DNA of 64,000 nucleotides from Actinernus sp. WN-2022 (taxonomy: Eukaryota; Cnidaria; Anthozoa; Actiniaria; Actinernidae), in the NCBI GenBank assembly GCA_030867875.1, contig JAOWCC010000019.1, forward strand, positions 82,302,861 through 82,366,860, written 5' to 3'. Made by a program: the position numbers and the translations under genes. The notes beneath the pieces were generated by a model that did not search any database, was not told the DNA's origin, and saw only the letters and a program-made list of their open reading frames with translations. Positions 33,323 through 44,275 of the stretch are shown in pieces (within the stretch, counting starts at the first letter, position 1; each line of letters opens with the position of its first letter).

Positions 33323-33412
33323 GAACGAGAAATGGCAATGGAAACACGAACCCGAAGGGCGAGTATTTCCACTACTGTTTCGACAGGCTCGTGTTTCCAT
33401 TGCTATTTCGAG
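33323..33412. repeat. Hairpin of inverted 24-bp words
   Basis: CGAGAAATGGCAATGGAAAC and its inverse (ending GCTATTTCGAG) flank an inner CCCGAAGGGCGAG..TTTCGACAGG stretch. GAAACACGAG words recur in the surroundings (33300-33420). Confidence 0.6.
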
Positions 33413-33652
33413 TTTTTCCAATCTTCTACAAGTGTTTCATTACTCTACGGATGGGAACACTGGAAAATGTTTTCTATTTCCTTTATAAAATAAACGAGTA
33501 AAAATACGGAAAACGCTCGCTTTATTCGATAATCAAAACGCAAATTCCCCCAACTAGCTCAATAGCGCGCGCAACTTTATATAATTATGTTTCTATAGCA
33601 TAACCCAGACGCCATCTATTGGCAAACTCGCCATCTAAGCCGTCTACTGAGT

Positions 33653-33820
33653 GACTGTGTCCGTCGAGGAACTATCGACTGATAGTTGCCCGCGGAAATT
33701 TGATGTTCTTAAAACAAATATAAGCCCGAGAATGCTGTTTGAGGGCTTATATGCTAGTTTTAAGAACATCAAATTTCCAAGGGAAACTATCAGCCGATAG
33801 TTCCGAGACAAACACACTCT
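33653..33820. mobile_element. Foldback MITE of the CTATCGGCTGATAG family, copy 1
   Basis: Inverted arms (GAGGAACTATCGACTGATAG, then TTTGATGTTCTTAAAAC) face each other around 33735. A homologous copy in the same orientation is at 62572-62733. It lies inside a wider repeat that also holds GGTTATGCTA words at about 33597 and 34028. The open frames on both strands here are products of the palindrome. Confidence 0.7.
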
Positions 33821-34910
33821 ATATTTGTTGTTATTGTTCACCACAAAATTGTCTTCCGTTCTCAGCGGGCAGTATCGCTGACGACAACTACACGTCACGT
33901 GATCGCCTTTGGCAAAATTTTGTGGTGAACTATACAACGCGTGATGCAGACAAATTTCACTTAGAAAATGCTTTTTTGCGAGGCTTTCACAATTTTCTCA
34001 ATCGCTAAGTTGGTAGCACGGTGGCTTGGTTATGCTAAAACAACTAGACTTCTCGCTCTTGGTTTCTATCGACTTTGATAGTTGACTCGGGGCTGCCTGA
34101 GTGCGCACCTCGCAACTATCTGCCGTTATAGTTCACCACAAATTGGCTAAAAGCGATCACGTGGCGTGATAGTTGTTTTTCCTTAGTTTCTGAAGGAATT
34201 GGTCTGAGTATTTGAAACTTGTCCTTGCCATAAAACTATCATTCTTCGCAGAAAACATGAATGCACTCGCAAAACTTTAAATTGTCCGCCATTTTTGTAT
34301 ACGCTGCAGTCGTACTTAGTCCCCGCTCGTCACATTATTTCAGCATTAAAACTTCGCACACGCGTGGAGCCTGGGCCTCTTGTATAATAACAATAATTTG
34401 AGTTAACAGAAAATAGATTCAATAGATTGGCTTTTAACCATGCATGTTTACACGAGGCTATGTAAACACGTGCATGATTTCAAATGGGCAATTAAAATTG
34501 AGATTTTTGTCAACTTTTCTAATTTTTATTTCATCAAAGAAATCGAAAACAATTTCCCTGTTTTATACGATTATTAGCGAACTTTCCCAAAATAGAGCGC
34601 GTGCGTGACGTCATGTATGCATATGTACTCTAATAGATCATGAGCATCGACCAATCAGAGAACGCGTTTCGTCCTGATTATTGCATTAAGAAACAACCGT
34701 GTAAAAAATAGGCACAATCAGGAGCCAAACGAAAAACGGAGGTATTTACTCTTACGTTTTGCGTTCTCTTGTAGACATAGACTTACGTTTCTTTTTTTTT
34801 GCAGAGAACGATCGAAATGTGCGTGCATTTTCACCCGCAGCTTTTGAATTTTGTAATTAAGGCTATGGTTTTATGGTGTCGTCCTAGAAGTTGCCGTCGT
34901 TGTTGCTTAA
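33821..34910. other. No gene recognised
   Basis: About 1.1 kb. The first 270 bp belong to the same CTATCG-type repeat (TTGTGGTGAACTATA near 33920, an inverted copy near 34131). The rest is unassigned AT-rich sequence. Confidence 0.4.
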
Positions 34911-35233
34911 GCCTGGTTTCCATATCAACGCGATCACCACCAATCGTTCAAAACATTATCTAAGCGATCAAGGCTATTATATGGAAACACTGCCGGGACG
35001 GTCGCGGACGATCGAAAACGATCCGAACGATCGGGATCGCTGGAGAAAAAAAAAATCTGTACGATCGGGCAGATCGCGAGCGATCGTTATTTTTTTTATG
35101 GAAACCACTCTCCGACGATCGGGACGATTCGGAAGTTTGGACGATCCAAAGCTATCCCATAATGCACCGTATTTTCGCCACTGTGCTCCAAAATGGCGGC
35201 TTCAAAGACAAAATTGTTTAACACAGCACTTTT

Positions 35234-35437
35234 ATGGAAGAAGTACAAAAGTACGACTGCCTCTACAATAATTCAGTCGTGACTACAAAAACAAGTTCGC
35301 TCGACGAAAATTTACCATTTCGATTTGCCACTTTTTCAGTGTCAATAGGTCAATCAGTATTAGAAATATCCGAAATAGTAAAAAAAATTCCAAATGGGCA
35401 TGTTAAGCCACAACATTTTAGGAGAGTTTACCGGTAA
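35234..35437 (+). pseudogene. MADF/Myb-like remnant of a Harbinger element
   Basis: The ATG frame opens MEEVQKYDCLYNNSV, which fits the start of a MADF domain (L..EV.KY..LY..S). The rest (DENLPFRFATFSVSIG, then VLEISEIVKKIPNGH) is not recognisable, and the domain lacks its Trp helix core, so the gene is truncated or decayed. An upstream in-frame-shifted start in an AAAATGGCGGC context (35194) reads MAASKTKLFNTALLWKKY and collides with this frame, so a one-base shift probably separates the true start from this part. Confidence 0.4.
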
Positions 35438-36189
35438 AATCCTGTCCGCCATTACTGGAAGCCGTTCTCAGTATTCAGCGGAAGTGATGTCATACACTTA
35501 ACACGACAACCTCATGGCGCGAAATAGTGTGCATTAAAAAGTAGGCAACCTCGCAAAGATAAATATAACTTTCTTCTTATGTACGTGGCGTTGTGTTCTG
35601 CAGGCGAGCGTTAAGTGTATGACATCACTTCCGCTGAATAAACCTTTGTCTAAAGCTGAAAAAAGGGAACGGCCTCGAGTAATGGCGGACGTTTAGATTC
35701 AACATTCGGAGCTCAAAAAATAAGACTTCCTGTCTTTGTTTCGAAAAACAATTTGAACTGGTAATAATATATCAACTCTACTTTATGAATATGCAAAAAC
35801 ATTGATATGTCTATCTATCTATTTAATACGAAACAAGTAATATATATTATAGACATGAACTTTGGAGTGACTTCGCTTAACCCATGAAATTGATGGTTAA
35901 ATAGTGGATGGTTTAGATTTTATCCAACCGTTCCTTATTTCAACAAATGTAGATCAGTGCTGGTTGTTGGATGTCTTTCAAGGGTTAAGTGAAACTACTT
36001 CATTGTGCTACGTTTACTCTAAGTTATAATAATAATTTATCTGTTGTTATTTGAAGTACTATAATATTTATTTATTATTTATGCATTTATTTTGCCATCG
36101 ACCGCTTTTAATATCCTGCATAGTGTTATACTAAAAGGATTAATAAATATGAGATGAGATGAGATGTCAAAATTTGATCGTAGTGGCAC

Positions 36190-36319
36190 TTTAAATTCGC
36201 TTCTGGAATATCTTCCGAACCCAAAATCTCTTCTTTCACCGTTCTCTTCTCCTCCGTAAAATAGTAACAACAAGCAAGTAACACGCAGCGAGGTTCGCTC
36301 TTCGATTTACCGCCGCCAT
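36190..36319 (-). pseudogene. Harbinger transposase N-terminal remnant
   Basis: Minus-strand ATG at 36319 (AAAATGGCGGCGG context) opens MAAVNRRANLAACYLLVV, then LRRRRER, a stop, and in the same frame KKRFWVRKIFQKRI followed by a stop. The basic run plus RFWVR.IF.KR is the N-terminal signature of PIF/Harbinger transposases in animals. The catalytic DDE part is absent. Short, with two stops: a dead fragment inside the 34911-36496 element. Confidence 0.5.
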
Positions 36320-36612
36320 TTTGAAAGCGGTTTCAGCGCCAAAAGAATGTTGTCGGATCCAGGACTTCCACCAGACGACCGCGCGGTGAGCGATCGGGAC
36401 CACAAAGCGCCCGGATCGTCTTAATCGTTTCGATCATTTCAAAAATAGACGATCGGGGCGATCGGAACGATCCGGACGATTATATGGAAACCAGGCTTAC
36501 AGTCCCAAATATAAAATCAAGCACGCTTAGCTCAAGACTTTAGCCAATGAAATTACGCGTACTTAGGACGTTCCAGTAACATATACTACAATCATCTATC
36601 AGTTGCTCTTAC

Positions 36613-36764
36613 CAGTCCATCTGTGCTGTCTGTTTGTGCCCAGTCTTTCCTCTTCATCGATTCATCTGCACAAGGTTCATGCTCTCTTCTCGCCCCAGAC
36701 CAAGGCGATTGAGTGAATAAATCGGGATTTTTCCGTGATTTTCGGCCGCGTGGCTGTTGGTTGG
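36613..36764 (-). CDS. Candidate internal exon, basic and Ser-rich
   Basis: A frame of 50 codons (NQQPRGRKSRKNPDLFTQSP, then ...ESMKRKDWAQTDSTDGL) ends at a good donor CTG|GTAAGAG (exon end 36613, phase 0). The upstream limit is uncertain: an AG at 36765 gives phase 1, matching the phase of the membrane exon at 37225, but it lacks a clear pyrimidine tract. It includes a PRGRK word like an AT-hook or nuclear-localisation stretch. No family is recognised. It is probably part of the same gene as the neighbouring minus-strand exons. Confidence 0.35.
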
Positions 36765-37224
36765 CTCTCTGTTTACCTTGTCAGTCATAGCACTAGTCAG
36801 TAACTAAATAGTGTAGGCTCTACAAAATAGTCTAAGGATTTGTACTTCGGCGTATAAAATTATAGTTATGGCTTGACCGTATATATGAATTCAGGTAAAT
36901 CCTTAGTGCAAAGACCACAAGTAAGGATAATCAAAACGGAACGCGCTTGTTTAATGAATATGTAGGAATATTGGTAAAGCAGTACTACGATATTATTCAC
37001 AATTTATCACGGCAGTCTGCGATGTGCTGCAACGTAAGTACGTACCAAGAGGAAAAATAGGATTACTGATTTAGAATCAAAACACAACGTTAACTTGTGC
37101 TATATTTGTGAATAACAAGTGAAACTGCCATCACTCAAACATATACAAAACGTTCGTTTCGTAAGTAAATTAGTTTAGTAACAGAAGCGTAAATGTGTGC
37201 GAAAAGTACATAGTTGATACTTAC
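36765..37224. other. Probable intron
   Basis: About 460 bp between two minus-strand exon candidates. Nothing else is seen. Confidence 0.3.
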
Positions 37225-37372
37225 AGCGTTTAACGTAAATACCTAAAGCTAGAACACCGGCAAAGAACATCATCCACACTCGAGGAACACAAGACCACAA
37301 CGTACTTTGGATTCTAACAACGCCATGACTTGTCTTCCGTGTCAATAGGATATTATCTTGTTCAGTTTCACT
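37225..37372 (-). CDS. Candidate exon encoding a transmembrane segment
   Basis: The minus-strand frame reads SETEQDNILLTRKTSHGVVR then IQSTLWSCVPR and a hydrophobic run VWMMFFAGVLALGIYV followed by KR. It ends at donor GCT|GTAAGT (exon end 37225, phase 1). The likely acceptor is ATTCTAG at 37373; an alternative AAG nearer the start would give phase 1 and join the exon ending at 38380. One membrane helix bordered by Arg on one side and Lys-Arg on the other suggests a single-pass membrane protein. The family is not recognised. Confidence 0.45.
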
Positions 37373-38379
37373 CTAGAATTTCCAGTATATTTATCGCTTG
37401 CCGGACGAGTGCGAGGAACTTTTCATTTACCAATTACCGGCTAATATTATGTACAATTTAACCTTGTTTTAACAAAAAAAAGTCTGCCTTAATTCTACAG
37501 CATCCTGACCTGAATACGTAGCATACAATTTGCTAAGGAAAACACAGAGGTTAAAGTCATAAATTGTTAAACGAAAACAATTATCCGGCAAAGGTTTTAA
37601 TAGCACGCTTGTTATACATAAATTCACCTCAACGAATCTCCAGCTAGAGACAATGAAATCAATAAATTAGAATACAGAATTTACGGCAAATTAAAATGAT
37701 CGGTGAGGGATAACGTTTTCCTATGCACATGTCACTATTTACTCTAAATGATCTCGAAGTGAAAGCAGTCAATCGGCAGAGCCAACTGTTTCGAAACACC
37801 ACACATCAATAGCTTCATCATCCTAATTCCGAGTATTGGTCCGAGTATTTGGTTTCAAGTGATCGAAACTGGTCGCGCGTCAAATTCAGCATACATCACG
37901 TTACGTGAATTTATGGTAACTACGTCAAGGAAATGAATCCAAATATTATGTGAAAAATAAACATAAATAATAGATACTTCCCCTCCCAAAAAAATAAAAA
38001 AAATAAAACAAACTCGATTAATCACCTTCTGAGCGCTGAACGACCATAGAATACCGTGTCAACTGACAGGTGTCAAACAATGGTAATATAAATATATTCA
38101 GATTTCGATAAAAATAAGCGAATTCATCGATGAACAGGTGAAGTACAACGAAGCTTAACTACGTGCAGAGAAGGGAGTATTGAACAACGTTAATTAAACC
38201 CTCACAAGAAACTTAGCAGGGCTCATCGAAATGAACTGTTATTTCCATACCGCATCCATGCACCGGTGGCGGAGTGAACTGTGTGTATCAGTAATATTCA
38301 GACACACCAATTAATATGTACATAACCGTTTGCATACCCAATATATATACATATTTACCATATTGCAGAAGGTACTTAC
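37373..38379. other. Probable intron; no gene recognised
   Basis: About 1 kb AT-rich between minus-strand exons. No further exon is recognised. Confidence 0.35.
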
Positions 38380-39578
38380 CTTGTCTACACTTCTCACCCA
38401 ATTGCTCTATACCCATATTCGGTCCCAGGCTCTCGGCCGTGTGCTCTTGGTTGACGGATGGTAGAGCCTGTAGTACAATACCCGTGGTTTCAGCGATACT
38501 ATTAGAGTCAACATACAACTGCGTGGTTTCTTGGTTTTCTTCAGTGTCAGCCATTTTCTCCTTTTCCGTTGCCGTCTGTTGTGGTCCATGGCTAATTTGT
38601 TGTTGGACGATTTTTGACTTGTACACGGAAATATCTTCAAAATGACTTTTCTGTACCAGGATTATTTTTTCTTTCTCTTGTGGCAAGCTGACAAGAAGGA
38701 AAAGTGGTTGATAATCCTCTTTATTTTTTTCGTTATCATCGCTGTGTCCTGGTTTGACCCAGGTCCTAAACCGAGAGTCACGACTGGCATCCGACTTACG
38801 TTTTCCCCTGTGTTCCAGCCCTGGCAACCTTACACTCAGCTGCTGGCTTCTTTTCTGGCCGACATTATCATTTGCACCAGTACCGCGCCTCCTTATATCA
38901 CCCTGGCTTGTCGTGATGTCAGTGCCATCACAGGTTTTCTCGTGAGCATGGGCAGTATCCTCGTTATCACTCACACCACAGGGATCCCAGTTTACCGGTT
39001 CGGGACGTTTCGACGATGCACAAACTGGAAGCACGACATGCTTCTTAGCTGAAGTACTTCCTGAGAGTGAGCTAATCGATGAAGTATTATCAATGCTTGC
39101 TAATGAATCCCTCTGACATCTATCGGTAACCTTTCTTCGGAGCCCTGCGATCACTGGTCGTGATAACTTGAAGAACCAGTTTTTCGAAAGGCTGAGGTCT
39201 TTGTGTGACTCATCGTGGCTATCCTCGTAACGCACGTAAGACACCAACCCACTTTGTCCAGCACCCAACTTCTTCTTTATTGTTACCGCACACACGGTTT
39301 CCCCCGCATTTTTTGAACCAGTGACCTTTTCCACCACTGGGGCTTCCTTAAAACCTTGTCGTGGACCCCTTGCCACGCGTTGCACATCACTGTTTGTGCT
39401 GGGGCTATCTTTATGTTGACTGCAGTTCTCTCTTCTGCTCCAGGTGCGGTTTGATCGCTGTGGGCATTCGCCTCGTGGTCGTACACTGGTGATGTATCTA
39501 GGTCGTGGGCTGCTACTGTGATTGCGTGTTGACATTAGACCGCTGACCAGTGAGGTACAGGAAATCGCGCCACGAGCC
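38380..39578 (-). CDS. Large exon of an unknown, mostly disordered protein
   Basis: A long minus-strand frame bounded by an excellent acceptor (TTTCTGTCGTCAG at 39579) and an excellent donor (AAG|GTAAGTACC, exon end 38380, phase 1). Translation is about 399 codons, rich in Ser, Arg, Lys, Glu and Gln, with an internal Met at 39535 (MSTRNHSSSPRPRYITSVRP) that could be the start. Features: basic N-terminal half, a short ordered-looking stretch (TVCAVTIKKKLGAGQSGLVS then YVRYED), Ser-rich tract (TSSISSLSGSTS) and an acidic C-terminal part (ADTEENQETTQ). No domain is recognised. Given the membrane exon and coiled-coil exon downstream, the gene could encode a membrane-anchored coiled-coil protein such as a SUN-type nuclear-envelope protein, but this is speculation. 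Confidence 0.6.
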
Positions 39579-39910
39579 CTGACGACAGAAACAAAGAAAT
39601 AACATTGAAAATATATTTGCAAAGTAAAACATCGGCTTCCAATAGAGAACTCGTGGATATGTTTACAAGGTTAATGTATTTTCAGCAGTACAATATTTTA
39701 TTTAACCTCTATGTATGGGGTTTATTAGGCTCATAGCGTTACAGTTAATGTATCGAGAAGAGATAAAGAATAAATAAAAATAGATCTCGTGTTACAAAGA
39801 TCTGGATCAAATAGAAGTATATATAACTAAATTTTAATATTACTATTCGACAAGTGCTATATAAACTGTACTACCTTAGAAACATGCACACACATATACA
39901 TAATTTAAAT
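39579..39910. other. No gene recognised
   Basis: About 330 bp upstream of the large exon; AT-rich intron or flank. Confidence 0.35.
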
Positions 39911-40015
39911 AAATATAAACCTACTAAATATAAACCTACTAAATATAAACCTACTAAATATAAACCTACTAAATATAAACCTACTAAATATAAACCTACT
40001 AAATATAAACCTACT
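39911..40015. repeat. 15-bp tandem repeat, 7 perfect copies
   Basis: Unit AAATATAAACCTACT repeats seven times without mismatch. Confidence 0.97.
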
Positions 40016-41101
40016 AAATAAATTAAAATTTACGCTTTTCCAGCAATTAAGCATTAGTGAGAGAGACGCTGCACTTGATCTGTAACATTTTATATTATCT
40101 TACATCCTAGATTACGTCCAAAATTTCTGACTTGGTTATAGTGTATGATGCCTCACGGACAAGAGCAGCGACTCTGTCTCTATTGGCGAAATTTATATTA
40201 TATACATCCTTTCTAAAACGTTTCTTAATTCTGAAATTTGTACATATGTGTACAAATACCATGTGTGAACTGCATGTGTGTGTTTATACCCTGTTGTATA
40301 TGTATATATATCATTTTTAATTGTATTCTTTCATACACGACCACATCAGCAATTGTGCTGCGTTTAAACAAATCGTGTTTAAATAAAGGTTAAATAAAGG
40401 TTTTTGTATTGCATTGTATTGTATTGTATTGTATTGTATTGTAAACAATGAACTAGAAATACAGACAGAAGCAAGAAGTTGAAGGGAGCTATCATCCGTC
40501 TCCTGATGTGCCCAAATTTCATGTCTGTACCAGCCATAAAACCGAGACATACTGACAGAGAACTCGACTATCTTTAAACAGGTTGAAAATGCGTAAACAA
40601 ATGTCACGAGCGCTTACCTAAATGCATTTTCACACTGTAAATAAACAGAATATTAAAATTACAAGGAAACAGATTGCGATAAATCTTTAATAATAATATG
40701 CTAACACGCTCATACCACAGGCAGCCCGAGCTGCCGATCTGCGCGCGTAAAATGGGTCCCTGAAATATGTTGTCAACGCGACTCGATAGCCGGATATTTC
40801 GCTCCCAGGCTCCTGGCCATGTTAAACATGTTAGAGATCCGATGATTGACAAACTACTACATTAGAATATTTTAATATAGTTTAAAAAGTCGTTCCTAAC
40901 GCATACAGTCGGCGTAGCTAGGCACAGAAAAAAGGGCAGTTGTCCCACAGGATACATTATGCAATTGATAAATAGAATAATATTTCAGCTAAAGTATCAG
41001 GGCCGATTTTTTAACGAAGCCTTAACTTTTAATACAATATCTAGACAGTGACTAAGATTGATACTTCGTTTAAAAAAATCGGTTTCTCGTTAATAAAGCA
41101 G
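40016..41101. other. No gene; contains a GTATT microsatellite
   Basis: A (GTATT)n run at about 40406-40442 (one GCATT unit). A single CCACAGGCAGCCCGAGCTGCC transposon end lies at about 40715. The minus frame 40604-40852 ends at a possible donor (TTAG|GTAAGC) but its translation overlaps the transposon end and has no gene-like character. Confidence 0.45.
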
Positions 41102-41868
41102 TTCGCGGTTAATTCCGACATTTTGAAAGGAGTGCAAACATGGCGCGAAATACAGTGTTTCTGTTCTATGGGAATCGAATCCGATGCCAAATAATTTCCG
41201 TAAAATCGAATTTCTGAAATATTTACTGTCTGCAAACTTAAGATACCAGGTAAAAGATTAAGTAATCAAAAGTTGAGGGGTGTTGCTTAATGTATGGAAA
41301 ACTGAAAACACGATTGCACGCTTCCCAGCAACAGCTACCGATCCCTCAAATTTTGACCAGTTAATATTTTACCTGGTATCTAAGTTTGCAGACAGTTAAT
41401 TGAATACCGTATTTCCGGGTGGGCGCTTATTCAAGGGGGGCGCTTATTGACTTGGAAGAAAATGGTGTACTACTTTGATAATCGCATAGTTTAGGTTAAA
41501 CGTTGCTTGTAAAAAAAAAAAAGTAAAAAGAGCGAGACAAACACTGATGTTGGTCGGCTTGATTTGTCGTGTAATCTCTTTACTGTATTAACCCTGGCTT
41601 TAATCCCCTTAATAGCCCGACTGGAAAAGTGACGGGGAGGGGAGGGGGGGCGCTTGTTCGAGGGGGGCGCTTATTTAAAATTTTGACTAAAAGGGTGGGC
41701 CTTATTCGAGGGGGGCGCTTATAAGAGGGTGGGCGCTTATTCGAGGATATACGGTATTTCAGAAATTCAATTTTACGGAAACTACTTGGCATCGGATTCC
41801 CATATAAACACTCTATTTTGTGCCATGTTTGCACCCCTTTCAAAATGTCGGAATTAGCCGCGAACAGG
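41102..41868. mobile_element. Composite of three nested inverted-repeat elements
   Basis: The outer arms 41102-41222 and 41757-41868 are inverted copies of one element (AATTCCGACATTTTGAAAGG, TGTTTGCACC, CATCGGATTCCCAT). Between them lie two further elements: 41224-41398 with ends ACTGTCTGCAAACTTA..GATACCAGGTAAA, and 41404-41757 with ends ATACCGTATTTCC / GGATATACGGTAT and many internal GGGCGCTTATTC words. The order implies that the outer element was interrupted by later insertions. All are non-coding. Confidence 0.65.
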
Positions 41869-42044
41869 AGCGCGAGCGGCGCAATATGATCGCTCCGACA
41901 CAAGAATTGCGCCGAAATAAGCGTTTCATGTGTTTCATGTTATGGTTTTCGTGCCGACACAAATTCTATCCGGTATATGTCGCTACGGTGTTTCACTAGA
42001 CTTACTGAAGCCCTAGGGCATAGTCACATAGGTTAACGTTGTGT

Positions 42045-42289
42045 GAGGGTCTGAATGGGGTTAACTGCCTACTGACAAACAGCCTTAAAAATAACTGACA
42101 ACTGACAAATGACGATTTTTTTACTGACAACTGACAACCGAAAAATAACTGACAACTGACAAATTTGGTTTTTGTGGGTCAAACATTGTAAATTTGCTCT
42201 AGTAATCATTAACTAGGGCTAACTGACAACTGACAAATGGCCAAAATTTTAACTGACAACTGACATGTAGACCCCCCATTGAGACCCTC
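42045..42289. mobile_element. MITE with internal AACTGACA tandem words and 6-bp TSD
   Basis: Ends GAGGGTCTGAATGGGG and the inverse CCCCATTGAGACCCTC, flanked by TTGTGT on both sides (42039-42044 and 42290-42295). The interior is an array of AACTGACAACTGACAAAT-type words. A related block in the other orientation lies at about 45290-45508. Confidence 0.75.
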
Positions 42290-42295
42290 TTGTGT

Positions 42296-43470
42296 GTGCG
42301 TCCCGCATCGCGAGCGATGATGACCACTGACACCCCTTAAGGTTGATTTCATCTGTTGTGCGTCACCGTAGATAGCTAATGAGGCCTATCCGAGCACTGA
42401 ACAGTCTCCCACAAGTTGGGCAGGTGTGATGAGAAGTTGCAGAAGTAAGGACTTTTGGGTTGGGTGGGTTGTGACTTGCGGTTGAATTGGATTATAGTGA
42501 GGGAGAGTTGCGCATCGTCAGCCCCACTCTCTCGTCCGGATTCATCTCGATCCAGCGGCATAGGTTAAAGACACAAAGGTTAAAGACATGATATAATCAG
42601 TCACGTGTTAATGTCACATCACCAGCCTGGATGTTGTCACTCTATTTTCAGACCCAACGAACTGATGATTGACATGAAGTTGAGTTTTCACTTCATTCAA
42701 TTCGGGCGGTACATGTATTCACCGGAATATAGGATGCGTGTATTAGACTAGACACTTCATTGATCTGGGAACACTTTCATATCAATCCGTTACAAGGACT
42801 GCAAAGGATTTACGAGATAATACACAAGTCGTTGATTGAATTCGAAACCTACAAATGATCTCAGTAAGACAGATTGTCAAGTCCCAAACACATTCGATTC
42901 CTAGACATCAGTGATTATCTGCTCATAGCCATAACCGATTAAGAAGTCAATAGCTCACCTGCTGTCTGTTTTCCCTTACAATCTCTACTCTACTAAGTTT
43001 CATAGCCTTTCAATCTCTTGAGCTCACAGCTAGCACTCTGAAGCACCAGCGCATGTTGAGGGCGCGAATCTCTTGTAGTGCGGTGCGATGCTGTCAACAA
43101 ACTACTAGCTACTGGCCGTCACATTCTACAATGTTGCCAGTGTAGTATTTCACTGAGGGTCACGACTTGTCATGCGTCATTTAATAGATACGTATAGTTA
43201 AGTATCACAGATCATTCCGTCTGTCCAACGTAGACGTCACTTGCATGAAGTACCCATCGATCATATACTATAAAGAGCAATAAAAGGAAGAGGCTGAAGT
43301 TGCTGATTTATTTGTGAGAAATGAACACGTATTATTAGACCCTAATTCCAAGGTCAGGCCCTTGGTTTATCTTAATCTCACTTAAGTTATTTTTAGATAC
43401 CGGATATGCGGACGTAAAAGGAACTAGTTCCGGTCATGTCATTTCCAGTTATATCCGGCTGATTGCTTCA
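42296..43470. other. No gene recognised
   Basis: About 1.2 kb. The minus frame 42376-42561 has no recognisable content. No repeats with clear borders were seen. Confidence 0.4.
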
Positions 43471-43691
43471 CCACAGGAAATCCAAGCTCTGATCAGTATA
43501 TGATTTGCATGGGAACCACTATAAAACGGGGAAATTACAAACTTTACCTTTAAAATCAAATGAAATAAACATACCTTTGCTCTATCGTTTGCCCTTTGTC
43601 GTTTATTAGCGATTTGGGATTTTCTTTTTCTTTTTCGGATCTCCTGTCCTTCAACATGTCGAAATATTATTAGAGCTGGAGTTGCCTGTGG
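43471..43691. mobile_element. CCACAGG-family inverted-repeat element, copy 2
   Basis: Starts CCACAGGAAATCCAAGCTCT and ends with an inverted, diverged copy (AGAGCTGGAGTTGCCTGTGG). Flanks are CTTCA and TTTCA, a one-mismatch version of the 5-bp duplication seen at 1069/1467. Confidence 0.6.
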
Positions 43692-43913
43692 TTTCACAGT
43701 AGTCCCTCCAGGGGTAAGGGGAGAGGGGAGGGGTACACCATTTTTTAGTAACCCTTATCAGACCTAAAAAATTCTCAAAAAAAAAGAGAAAAAATGCCAA
43801 AACTCAAGGCATTGCATTTGAAAATTGAACAGGAAACATATATCCCATCTCAGACTTAGAAGGCAAAACTGGGACCCGATCTGAGACCGTTTTATTTGAG
43901 TGTGGGAAATATG

Positions 43914-44275
43914 CTAGTCATGAAGTTGCTAGTTGCAGTTGCGAATCCAAAATCCTAACCCTACATTAAAAAAATACCCTAACCGTCAACAACGGGTGCT
44001 CACTCATTTAGCTAACTGAATTTGTTGTTGAGAGCTAGTCACTAATACGAGTTTTTAGGGGGTTGATCACTAAACAACACATGCTTCTTCGTTCTCCCTA
44101 TATATATGAACTAATGCAAATTCTAACCCTACATTTAAAAATACCCCAACCGTCAACAACGGGTGGCTAACTAATTTAGGGTGTTTACTACTGAGCTAGT
44201 CACTAATTTTGGGTTTTATAAATACATCACCGCTAATCCAAATCCTAACAATACAACTCGCAACTTCATGACTAT
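43914..44275. mobile_element. Inverted-end element with an internal imperfect duplication
   Basis: The ends pair as TAGTCATGAAGTTGC at left and GCAACT.TCATGACTA at right. Inside, a block of about 150 bp (CCTAACCCTACAT, ACCGTCAACAACGGGTG, GAGCTAGTCACTAAT) occurs twice, starting near 43951 and 44111. The plus frame 44181-44444 is derived from it. Confidence 0.55.

Larger units (their letters stand above)
34911..36496. mobile_element. PIF/Harbinger-like transposon relic
   Basis: Ends are inverted: GCCTGGTTTCCATAT on the left and ATATGGAAACCAGGC on the right, flanked by TTAA and TTAC. Both subterminal zones (34970-35130 and 36375-36480) are packed with CGATCG, GATCGG and related words, as expected of transposase-binding arrays. 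Inside are two divergent gene remnants: a transposase-like N-terminus on the minus strand (36319 to about 36190) and a MADF-like start on the plus strand (35234). A transposase plus a Myb/MADF protein is the normal gene pair of this superfamily. An inner inverted pair (35446-35506 against 35609-35690) marks a further nested structure. Confidence 0.7.

Noticed and set aside
33644..34008. Frames of 97 (-) and 89 (+) codons
   Set aside because: Both are read from a foldback element whose palindromic arms are open on both strands.
34891..35271. 126-codon plus frame
   Set aside because: Rich in Arg/Ser/Asp from CGATCG arrays of the Harbinger subterminal region, and crosses the transposon end.
38316..39052. 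Plus-strand frames opposite the large exon (109 and 136 codons)
   Set aside because: Antisense shadows of the minus-strand exon, which has matching splice acceptor and donor.
40604..40852. Minus frame ending near a GTAAGC donor, as an upstream exon of the 39.6-kb gene
   Set aside because: The sequence includes a CCACAGG-type transposon end and has no protein-like character. No acceptor was found.
43951..44140. CCTAACCCTA words as interstitial telomere repeats
   Set aside because: Only two copies at about 155-bp spacing, explained by the internal duplication of a small transposon.
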